DNA of 30,291 bases from JBELHJ01 sp042091495. GTDB taxonomy: Bacteria > Bacteroidota > Bacteroidia > Flavobacteriales > Flavobacteriaceae. Both the position numbers and the translations under genes were made by a program. The stretch spans positions 1 to 30,291 of the forward strand of contig JBELHJ010000028.1 of the NCBI GenBank assembly GCA_042091495.1, written 5' to 3'. The notes beneath the pieces are model-generated. The model was given only the letters and a program-made list of their open reading frames with translations, was not told the DNA's origin and searched no databases. This document shows positions 1-6,804 of the stretch, piece by piece (the stretch's first letter is position 1; each line of letters opens with the position of its first letter).

Positions 1-34
1 TACTAAACTTATTTTAAAAATTATTGACCTCATG

Positions 35-985
35 TTAGAGTAAAATAGATTTAATTTGTGTTGCCAATTCTACTCCAATTCTGTCTTGAGCCTCATTTGT
101 GGCAGCACCAATATGTGGAGTCAGAGAAACTTTTTGGTTCATTAAAACCTTGATAGCTGGAGTTGGTTCGTTTTCAAATGTATCTAAACCAGCAAAACTT
201 AGTTTACCTGAATCTAATGCCTCAATGAGTGCCACTTCGTCTATTACACCACCTCTTGCAGCATTAATAATTGCTGCGCCATCTTTCATAGCATCAAATT
301 GAGCTTTACCTATTACATAATCTTTTTGTGCTGGAACATGAAGCGTAATAAAATCTGATTGTTTAATGACATCCTCCATGCTTTGTGTTTTGATGGTAAA
401 GGATACGTTTTGTCCATCAAAAAAACTAAGTTTGACATTGGCCTTTTCAACAAATACATCACTAGCAATGACTTTCATACCAACACCTAAAGCTATTTTA
501 GCAACTTCAACTCCAATACGCCCAAAACCTATTATACCAAGGGTTTTTCCTCTTAGTTCAACTCCTTTTGCATAACTTTTCTTAAGTGCTTTAAATTTAC
601 TATCACCTTCAAGTGGCATATTTCTGTTAGAATCGTACAAAAATCTAACGCCATTATATAAATGAGCAAAAACTAACTCAGCAACTGATTGAGACGATGC
701 AGCTGGTGTATTAATTACTGCTAGTCCTTTTTCTTTAGCATATTCCACATCAATATTATCCATACCAACTCCACCTCGGCCAATTATTTTTAAACTAGGA
801 CAATTATCAATTATATTTTTTCTTACTGTTGTAGCACTTCTGACAAGTAAAACGGTGATTTCTTCATTGTTTATATAATCTTCAAGTTGTTCTTGAGCTA
901 CAGTTGTGGTTATTACTTCAAAATTGGCTTCTTGAAGGGCATTAATTCCGCTTTGAGAAATGCCATCGTTTGCAAGTACTTTCAT
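35..985 (-). CDS. serA: D-3-phosphoglycerate dehydrogenase, short form
   Basis: Oxidises 3-phosphoglycerate to 3-phosphohydroxypyruvate with NAD, the first step of serine synthesis in the cytoplasm. The 316-residue protein is a D-2-hydroxyacid dehydrogenase. The Rossmann motif GFGRIG is at 153-158. The catalytic Arg is in NAARGG (R244), the Glu in the FENEP segment (E273) and the His in TPHIGAAT (H291). The substrate-domain motif GRGGVGMDNID lies at 69-79. It ends right after the catalytic domain, so it lacks the C-terminal ACT domain that gives serine feedback in the E. coli enzyme; this short form is usual in Bacteroidota. The ATG lies 20 bases after serC, so the two form an operon, and no terminator is visible in the 34 bases downstream. 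Another 2-hydroxyacid dehydrogenase specificity is possible from sequence alone, but the serC neighbour makes SerA very likely. Confidence 0.93.
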   Translation of the reverse strand: MKVLANDGISQSGINALQEANFEVITTTVAQEQLEDYINNEEITVLLVRSATTVRKNIIDNCPSLKIIGRGGVGMDNIDVEYAKEKGLAVINTPAASSQSVAELVFAHLYNGVRFLYDSNRNMPLEGDSKFKALKKSYAKGVELRGKTLGIIGFGRIGVEVAKIALGVGMKVIASDVFVEKANVKLSFFDGQNVSFTIKTQSMEDVIKQSDFITLHVPAQKDYVIGKAQFDAMKDGAAIINAARGGVIDEVALIEALDSGKLSFAGLDTFENEPTPAIKVLMNQKVSLTPHIGAATNEAQDRIGVELATQIKSILL

Positions 986-1005
986 TTTATATTAATTAAT
1001 ATTAG

Positions 1006-2067
1006 TTATGCTTTTCTTTCTAATTCACTCATTACCTCAACAAGAGTAGCTACACTGTCAAGAGTTAATGCATTATACATAGATGCTCTGTAACCTCCTA
1101 CGCTTCTGTGTCCATTAATACCGTTTATACCTGCTTCAGCACACATGGTTTCAAAAGTTTCTTTGAAAATATCATTAGTAAGTGTGAATGTAGCATTCAT
1201 TGTAGAACGATCTTCATTTGATGCAAAACCTTTAAATAGGGGATTTAAATCAATTTCAGAATAAATTAAGCCAGCTTTCTTCTCATTTTCTTTTTCAATT
1301 GCTTCAATACCTCCAAGGTTTTTTAGCCATTCCATGGTTAACATGGAAGTGTAAACGGCAAATACTGGAGGTGTATTAAACATACTTCCTTTATCAATGT
1401 GCACTTTATAGTCCATCATTGATGGTATTTTTCTAGATACGCTACCTAAAACATCTTCCTTAACAACAACCAAAGTGGTACCAGCTGGTCCCATGTTTTT
1501 TTGAGCACCTGCATAAATGATGTCAAATTTTGTAAAGTCAATAGTCCTAGAAAAGATATCACTACTCATATCACAAACCATTGGTACAGGCGAATTCGGA
1601 AAAGATTTTATTTGAGTCCCAAAAATTGTATTGTTTGAAGTACAATGAAAATAGTCATAGTCCTCTGGAATGGAATATCCTTTTGGAATGTAATTATAAT
1701 TGGCATCTTTTGAAGAAGCTATTTCATAAATGTCGTCATATATTCTGGCTTCTTTAATGGCTTTATCAGACCAAGTCCCCGTATTTAAATAACCAGCTCT
1801 TTTTTCTAAGAGATTAAGCGCTACCATAAGAAACTGAGTACTAGCCCCCCCTTGAAGAAACAATGCTTTATATCCTTTTCCTTCTAGTCCTAATAACTCT
1901 AATGCCAATGATCTGGCATTTTCCATAACATCTACAAAAGCTTTGCTTCTATGAGAAATTTCAATTAGTGATAGTCCGTTATCAAAATTCATCACAGCTT
2001 CTGATGCTTTTAATAATACTTCTTGTGGAAGAATACAAGGTCCTGCGCTAAAGTTATGTCTTTTCAT
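1006..2067 (-). CDS. serC: Phosphoserine aminotransferase
   Basis: PLP enzyme that converts 3-phosphohydroxypyruvate and glutamate to O-phosphoserine, the second step of serine synthesis; family members also act in pyridoxine synthesis. At 353 residues it has normal length. It begins MKRHNFSAGP, the typical SerC start. The GGAST segment at 73-77 fits the cofactor phosphate site. The PLP lysine is K190 in YAGAQKNMGPAG. The C-terminal NGHRSVGGYRAS segment is also typical. It is first in a two-gene operon with serA. The upstream region (2068-2142) holds only an imperfect promoter box: caaagatta at 2090-2098 reads on the minus strand as TA-ATC-TTTG, one base too long between the TA and TTTG halves. 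Confidence 0.96.
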   Translation of the reverse strand: MKRHNFSAGPCILPQEVLLKASEAVMNFDNGLSLIEISHRSKAFVDVMENARSLALELLGLEGKGYKALFLQGGASTQFLMVALNLLEKRAGYLNTGTWSDKAIKEARIYDDIYEIASSKDANYNYIPKGYSIPEDYDYFHCTSNNTIFGTQIKSFPNSPVPMVCDMSSDIFSRTIDFTKFDIIYAGAQKNMGPAGTTLVVVKEDVLGSVSRKIPSMMDYKVHIDKGSMFNTPPVFAVYTSMLTMEWLKNLGGIEAIEKENEKKAGLIYSEIDLNPLFKGFASNEDRSTMNATFTLTNDIFKETFETMCAEAGINGINGHRSVGGYRASMYNALTLDSVATLVEVMSELERKA

Positions 2068-2142
2068 TGGTGTTGATTTATTTAAGATGCAAAGATTATA
2101 ATTCTGTTATAGAAAAACATTAAAAATAATGTAAATATTTTA

Positions 2143-3198
2143 CTATAATCTTGATAAAAATTCAATGGTATTAATTTGATCTGCGTAATCCCAAAGTTTA
2201 GGAGTTTGGGTTTTTCCAAAATTTATATGCGTATCATCATTTGACACAATACATTGAATTTGCTCCTCTAATTGATGAAGTCTACTTTTCAGCTGGAATT
2301 GGTCATCATAATATTCAAAAAAGATACTTGCAATTGGTGAAGATAGACTTTGGTCTTCTTTAATCATAAAAAAACCATTATCTAAAAAATCAAATTCACT
2401 CATTAGATATACAGCTTTATTATAATCATAATTATTAGAATATTTAGTTTCATTAATAATATCACGCCATTCATAAATTGCATTGAACAATAAATCAAAA
2501 TTATAATCTTTTGGGACAAATAATTTGCTAATACTTCTACATCCCAATCCGTAGTATTGAAAAATATCCTTAGTTAGATTTTTTAAATCTTCAATACTTT
2601 CAATTCCATTTAGAATTGCAATAGAATTTCTGTTTTTTCTGATAATTCCAGATTTATTCTTAAAATAATACTCAAAGTACCTTGCCGTATTGTTGCTACC
2701 AGTAGCAATTACAGCATCATAATTAACTAGTTTTTCATTATTAAACTTGATTTTATTGGTAAATTCAGGTTCTAAATACTTGAGAATTTCAGCTAAATAG
2801 GGAAGTATATGTTTGTCATTAGATGAGAGTTTTATCAATACATTGTGGCCACTCACAAGAACTGATAGAAAATCGTGAAATCCAACCAAAGGTATATTTC
2901 CAGCCAAAATTAAAGCAATAGTTTTGGGGTTAGTATTGATATCTGTTAATTGGTTATGAACCCATTCCTTTAAATTGATATTTGTCAATAAATTAGCCCA
3001 TCCTTCAAGAGCAAAATAAATATTTGATCTTGTAAACCAACCATTTGATTCGTTGGCAAGTTTAATTTGGTGAGTCAAACCTTCGTAAAAAGTATTACTA
3101 TATTCAAAATCATCATAAGTTTCTGATTTATTATTGATAAATTCTTTTAAAAACCCACCTAATTTTGAGAAAGCTATTATTCTTTTTTCTAATGTCAT
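2143..3198 (-). CDS. Acyl-CoA reductase, LuxC family
   Basis: Predicted to reduce an acyl-CoA or acyl thioester to an aldehyde with NAD(P)H. The protein has the aldehyde-dehydrogenase-like LuxC fold (acyl-CoA reductase family). Numbered from the ATG at 3198 (351 aa), it shows LAGNIPLVGFHD at 98-109, a nucleotide-binding ATGSNNTARYF segment at 165-175, and the likely catalytic cysteine C220 in YGLGCRS. The open frame extends upstream to a TTG at 3243, but that codon lies inside the predicted -7 box (3241-3248) and so would not be in the mRNA; I therefore chose the ATG. The gene is divergent from a ferredoxin, a pairing suggestive of a redox link. The physiological substrate is unknown and no lux genes are near, so a role in bioluminescence is not implied. 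Confidence 0.85.
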   Translation of the reverse strand: MTLEKRIIAFSKLGGFLKEFINNKSETYDDFEYSNTFYEGLTHQIKLANESNGWFTRSNIYFALEGWANLLTNINLKEWVHNQLTDINTNPKTIALILAGNIPLVGFHDFLSVLVSGHNVLIKLSSNDKHILPYLAEILKYLEPEFTNKIKFNNEKLVNYDAVIATGSNNTARYFEYYFKNKSGIIRKNRNSIAILNGIESIEDLKNLTKDIFQYYGLGCRSISKLFVPKDYNFDLLFNAIYEWRDIINETKYSNNYDYNKAVYLMSEFDFLDNGFFMIKEDQSLSSPIASIFFEYYDDQFQLKSRLHQLEEQIQCIVSNDDTHINFGKTQTPKLWDYADQINTIEFLSRL

Positions 3199-3227
3199 TT
3201 TAGTTTGTTTATAATAACTGTAGAATA

Positions 3228-3235
3228 TATTTTTG
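3228..3235 (+). promoter_or_regulatory. -7 box of the ferredoxin promoter
   Basis: TATTTTTG matches the Bacteroidota consensus TAnnTTTG. A TTG at 3205-3207 lies 20 bases upstream, within the usual -33 spacing. The start codon is 27 bases downstream. It lies head to head with the minus-strand box at 3241-3248. Confidence 0.6.
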
Positions 3236-3240
3236 TGAAG

Positions 3241-3248
3241 CAAAGTTA
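3241..3248 (-). promoter_or_regulatory. -7 box of the acyl-CoA reductase promoter
   Basis: On the minus strand the sequence reads TAACTTTG, a full match to TAnnTTTG. Transcription should start near 3234-3236, giving a leader of about 37 bases to the ATG at 3198. No clear -33 TTG is seen. The box lies between the plus-strand ferredoxin box and its start codon. Confidence 0.55.
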
Positions 3249-3262
3249 GAAAAAGATATCCT

Positions 3263-3616
3263 ATGGCTATTATAATTACTGATGAATGTATAAATTGTGG
3301 TGCATGTGAACCCGAATGTCCAAATACAGCAATTTATGAGGCTTCTGATGATTGGCGTTATGCTGATGGCACAAGCCTTAATGGAGATTTAATTCTCCCA
3401 AATGGCAAAGCTGTAAATGCCGATAATGCTCAAGAACCAATTAGTGACGAAATTTATTATATCGTTCCAGATAAATGTACAGAATGTAAAGGATTTCATG
3501 AAGAGCCACAATGTGCGGCTGTTTGTCCAGTAGATTGTTGCGTTCCAGATGAAGATGTTGTCGAAACAGATCAAGAACTTTTGGGGAAACAAAAATTTAT
3601 GCACCCCGAAAATTAA
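3263..3616 (+). CDS. 2[4Fe-4S] ferredoxin with long intercluster insert
   Basis: Small cytoplasmic electron carrier of 117 residues. Cluster motif one is CxxCxxCxxxCP with C9, C12, C15 and C19. Motif two is C72-x2-C75-x8-C84-x3-C88-P, the widened spacing seen in Allochromatium-type ferredoxins. Two extra cysteines, C92 and C93, follow. Between the clusters is an acidic insert of about 45 residues (27-71) with an LPNGKAVN segment, longer than in the classic clostridial 55-residue proteins. The gene has its own promoter and a strong terminator, so it is probably monocistronic. The divergent acyl-CoA reductase could be functionally linked, but its redox partner cannot be told from sequence. Confidence 0.9.
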   Translation: MAIIITDECINCGACEPECPNTAIYEASDDWRYADGTSLNGDLILPNGKAVNADNAQEPISDEIYYIVPDKCTECKGFHEEPQCAAVCPVDCCVPDEDVVETDQELLGKQKFMHPEN

Positions 3617-3621
3617 AGTCT

Positions 3622-3648
3622 AGCCATCCAATCGGATGGTTTTTTTTT
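3622..3648 (+). terminator. Intrinsic terminator after the ferredoxin
   Basis: CCATCC (3624-3629) pairs with GGATGG (3634-3639) around an AATC loop, extended by one G-U and one A-U pair at the base, followed by nine T residues. Confidence 0.9.
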
Positions 3649-3684
3649 GTATAAAATAGGTTTTTATAATCATAATACTAATAA

Positions 3685-3692
3685 TATATTTG
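3685..3692 (+). promoter_or_regulatory. -7 box of the ychF promoter
   Basis: TATATTTG, a perfect TAnnTTTG match, 18 bases before the ychF ATG. No convincing -33 TTG, only a T-run around 3661-3665. Confidence 0.6.
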
Positions 3693-3710
3693 CAAACTTA
3701 ATTTAACGAT

Positions 3711-4805
3711 ATGAAAGCTGGAATTGTAGGTCTGCCTAATGTAGGAAAATCAACTTTATTTAATTGTTTATCTAATGCTAAAGCACAAAGTGCAAATTTT
3801 CCTTTTTGTACTATTGAGCCTAATATAGGTGTAGTAAATGTTCCTGATACAAGACTAAGCCAATTAGAGAAGTTGGTGAATCCTGAAAAAGTAATCCCTG
3901 CAACAGTTGAAATTGTTGATATCGCTGGACTAGTTAAAGGCGCTAGTAAAGGTGAAGGTTTAGGAAATCAATTCTTAGCTAATATTAGAGAAACAGACGC
4001 GATACTGCACGTATTGAGATGTTTTGATAATGATAATATTGTTCACGTAGATGGCAGTGTTGACCCTTTGAGAGATAAAGATACCATAGATATGGAGCTT
4101 CAGCTTAAAGATCTAGAAACTGTAGATAAAAAAATTGATAAAGTTAAACGTTCTGCAAAAACAGGAAATAAAGAGGCTCAAGCTGAGGAAGCGGTATTAT
4201 TAAAAATTAAATCAGCATTAGAGTCAGGTATTTCAGTTCGTGCCATTGAATTTGACGAAGAATCTTATGATGAGTATGTCAAGCCACTACAATGTATTAC
4301 AGATAAACCAGTTATGTATGTTTGTAATGTAGATGAAAATGCTGCTGTTAGTGGAAATTCATATGTGGATAAAGTAAAAGAAGCTGTTAAGGACGAGCAT
4401 GCTGAGGTTTTGGTTCTTGCTGTCGCAACTGAAGCTGATATTAATGAATTAGACGATTACGAAGAGCGTCAGATGTTTCTTCAAGATATAGGATTGGAAG
4501 AGCCAGGTTCATCTAAGTTAATTAGAGCTGCATACAAGCTTTTAAATCAACAAACATATTTTACTGCAGGAGTTAAAGAAGTTAGAGCTTGGACAGTGAC
4601 TATTGGAAGTACCGCACCTCAAGCGGCCGGAGTAATACATACAGATTTTGAAAAGGGATTTATTAGAGCGGAAGTTATAGCATTTAATGACTATATATCT
4701 TTTGGTTCTGAAGCTAAAGTTAAAGAAGCAGGAAAAATGCGAGTTGAAGGTAAAAATTACACTGTAAATGATGGCGATGTCATGCATTTCTTGTTTAACG
4801 TTTAG
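3711..4805 (+). CDS. ychF: Redox-regulated ATPase YchF (Obg family)
   Basis: Ribosome-associated P-loop NTPase of the Obg group that prefers ATP. The 364 residues contain the P-loop GLPNVGKST (7-15), the FPFCTIEPN switch region (30-38), the G3 motif DIAGL (70-74) followed by KGASKGEGLGNQFL, and NVDE at 206-209 in place of NKxD, the change that marks YchF and its ATP preference. A TGS domain occupies about 279-362 with the characteristic FTAGVKEVRAWT and GFIRAEV segments. Length is normal for the family. The gene has its own promoter and is flanked by terminators or palindromes, so it is probably monocistronic. Confidence 0.97.
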   Translation: MKAGIVGLPNVGKSTLFNCLSNAKAQSANFPFCTIEPNIGVVNVPDTRLSQLEKLVNPEKVIPATVEIVDIAGLVKGASKGEGLGNQFLANIRETDAILHVLRCFDNDNIVHVDGSVDPLRDKDTIDMELQLKDLETVDKKIDKVKRSAKTGNKEAQAEEAVLLKIKSALESGISVRAIEFDEESYDEYVKPLQCITDKPVMYVCNVDENAAVSGNSYVDKVKEAVKDEHAEVLVLAVATEADINELDDYEERQMFLQDIGLEEPGSSKLIRAAYKLLNQQTYFTAGVKEVRAWTVTIGSTAPQAAGVIHTDFEKGFIRAEVIAFNDYISFGSEAKVKEAGKMRVEGKNYTVNDGDVMHFLFNV

Positions 4806-4821
4806 TAATTTATATTTCTTT

Positions 4822-4849
4822 TTAACAATTAGTGACTAGTCATTGTTAA
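4822..4849. repeat. 28-bp nested palindrome between ychF and parE
   Basis: TTAACAAT (4822-4829) and ATTGTTAA (4842-4849) are perfect inverted arms. Within them sits TGACTAGTCA (4833-4842), a perfect 10-bp palindrome that is offset from the outer arms. There is no T-run after it on either strand, so it is a poor terminator; a protein-binding site is possible. Function unknown. Confidence 0.5.
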
Positions 4850-4891
4850 TTACTTTGCTGAGGCTTCATTTCATTTTTTACATTGAAATCT

Positions 4892-4899
4892 TATATTAG
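4892..4899 (+). promoter_or_regulatory. Possible -7 box for parE
   Basis: TATATTAG, one mismatch to TAnnTTTG, 28 bases before the parE start. It is the best candidate in the 121-base gap, but weak, and no suitably spaced TTG is present. Confidence 0.3.
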
Positions 4900-4926
4900 C
4901 ACTCACACCGTAATTTCTCGTAATTA

Positions 4927-6783
4927 ATGACTCAGCAAACCAAATACACTGAAGATAATATACGTTCTTTAGACTGGAAAGAGCATATAAGAATGCGTCC
5001 TGGAATGTATATAGGTAAGTTAGGTGATGGATCTTCACCTGATGATGGTATATACATTTTACTTAAAGAGGTACTTGATAATTCTATTGATGAGTATGTT
5101 ATGGGAGCAGGAAAGACCATTGAGGTTTCTGTTCAAGGCCCCAAGGTAACTGTTCGAGATTATGGACGTGGTATTCCTCTTGGTAAAGTAGTTGATGTTG
5201 TTTCTAAAATGAATACGGGTGGAAAATATGATTCCAGAGCGTTTAAGAAATCAGTTGGACTAAATGGTGTTGGGACAAAAGCAGTAAATGCTCTTTCCAC
5301 ATTTTTTAGGGTAGAGTCTAATCGTGATGGTAAATCTGCTTCAGCAGAATTTGAAAAGGGTGAACTAATAACTACTGAGACGCTGGATCAAAGTTCGAGA
5401 AGAAAAGGAACTAAAGTTTCATTTGTTCCAGATGATTCGGTTTTTAAGCATTATAAGTTTCGAAATGAATACATCATTAAAATGCTTAAAAATTATGTCT
5501 ATCTAAATCCTGGACTTACAATAATTTTTAACGGCGAAAAGTTCTTTAGCGAACATGGTTTGAAAGATTTATTGGAAGAAAATATCAATGATTCTGATAA
5601 ACTTTATCCCATAGTCCATCTTAAATCTGGGGATATTGAAATAGCCTTAACCCATCATAAAACGCAGTATAGTGAAGAATATCATTCTTTTGTTAATGGT
5701 CAAAATACAACTCAAGGAGGCACGCATCTAAATGCCTTTAGAGAAGCTTTTGTTAAAACAATTAGAGAGTTTTACGGTAAAAATTATGATGCTTCTGACA
5801 TTAGAAAATCTATTGTTGCAGCCGTTTCTGTAAAGGTAATGGAGCCCGTATTTGAAAGCCAGACCAAAACCAAATTAGGTTCAACAGATATGGGAGGTGA
5901 TCTACCCACAGTTAGAACTTACGTTAATGATTTTATTAAAACTTATTTAGATAATTATTTACATAAAAACGCAGAAGCTGCTGAAAAAATTCAACGTAAA
6001 ATTCTCCAAGCAGAACGTGAACGCAAAGAATTATCTGGCATCAGAAAATTAGCTAAAGAACGCGCTAAAAAAGCAAACTTACATAATAAAAAACTGCGTG
6101 ATTGTAGAATTCATCTTTCTGATGTTAAAAATGATAGAAATCTTGAAACCACACTTTTTATTACTGAAGGGGACTCTGCGTCTGGTTCTATTACTAAATC
6201 TAGAGATGTTAATACTCAAGCCGTTTTTAGCTTAAAGGGAAAACCTCTTAATTCTTTTGGTTTGTCCAAAAAGATCGTATACGAAAATGAGGAATTTAAT
6301 TTACTTCAAGCTGCATTGAATATTGAAGAATCACTTAGTGATTTACGATATAATAATATAGTCATTGCTACAGATGCAGATGTTGATGGCATGCATATAA
6401 GACTGTTACTAATAACTTTCTTTTTACAATTCTTTCCAGAATTAATAAAAGAAGGCCATTTATATATTCTTCAAACGCCACTTTTTAGAGTTAGAAATAA
6501 GAAGAAAACATATTATTGCTACACAGAAGAAGAGCGCATAAAAGCAATTAATGAATTAAAACCTAATCCTGAAATTACGCGATTCAAGGGACTAGGTGAA
6601 ATTTCACCTGATGAATTTAAAAACTTTATAGGGGAGGATATTCGACTGGATCCAGTTATGTTAGACAAAGAGATGTCCATTGAATCACTTCTTCAATTTT
6701 ATATGGGGAAAAATACTCCAAACCGACAAGAATTTATTATAAACAACCTTAAAGTTGAACTCGATATAGTTGACTCTAAATAA
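4927..6783 (+). CDS. parE: DNA topoisomerase IV subunit B
   Basis: ATPase subunit of topoisomerase IV, which unlinks daughter chromosomes. The 618-residue protein carries a GHKL ATPase domain with E48 and N52 in LKEVLDNSID, D78 in DYGRGIP and the lid GLNGVGTKA (111-119). The QTK loop is at 312-314. The TOPRIM domain has E414 in EGDSASG (414-420) and the metal acidic cluster DADVD (483-487). The C-terminal segment has FKGLGE and PNRQEFI. Its short length (about 620 rather than 800 aa) and its position directly before a gyrA/parC-type gene point to ParE rather than GyrB. parC starts 21 bases after the stop, so the two subunits are co-transcribed. Confidence 0.95.
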   Translation: MTQQTKYTEDNIRSLDWKEHIRMRPGMYIGKLGDGSSPDDGIYILLKEVLDNSIDEYVMGAGKTIEVSVQGPKVTVRDYGRGIPLGKVVDVVSKMNTGGKYDSRAFKKSVGLNGVGTKAVNALSTFFRVESNRDGKSASAEFEKGELITTETLDQSSRRKGTKVSFVPDDSVFKHYKFRNEYIIKMLKNYVYLNPGLTIIFNGEKFFSEHGLKDLLEENINDSDKLYPIVHLKSGDIEIALTHHKTQYSEEYHSFVNGQNTTQGGTHLNAFREAFVKTIREFYGKNYDASDIRKSIVAAVSVKVMEPVFESQTKTKLGSTDMGGDLPTVRTYVNDFIKTYLDNYLHKNAEAAEKIQRKILQAERERKELSGIRKLAKERAKKANLHNKKLRDCRIHLSDVKNDRNLETTLFITEGDSASGSITKSRDVNTQAVFSLKGKPLNSFGLSKKIVYENEEFNLLQAALNIEESLSDLRYNNIVIATDADVDGMHIRLLLITFFLQFFPELIKEGHLYILQTPLFRVRNKKKTYYCYTEEERIKAINELKPNPEITRFKGLGEISPDEFKNFIGEDIRLDPVMLDKEMSIESLLQFYMGKNTPNRQEFIINNLKVELDIVDSK

Positions 6784-6804
6784 CCATAAAATAGCATCAT
6801 AGCT

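Noticed and set aside
2132..2144. GTAAA-TAT-TTTAC mini-hairpin at the end of the acyl-CoA reductase gene
   Set aside because: Only five AT-rich pairs; too weak to call a terminator.
3199..3243. Longer acyl-CoA reductase starting at a TTG at 3243
   Set aside because: The TTG is part of the predicted -7 box on that strand; the ATG at 3198 gives a normal protein.
4822..4849. Terminator for ychF
   Set aside because: No T-run follows the palindrome on the plus strand and only a poor one on the minus strand.
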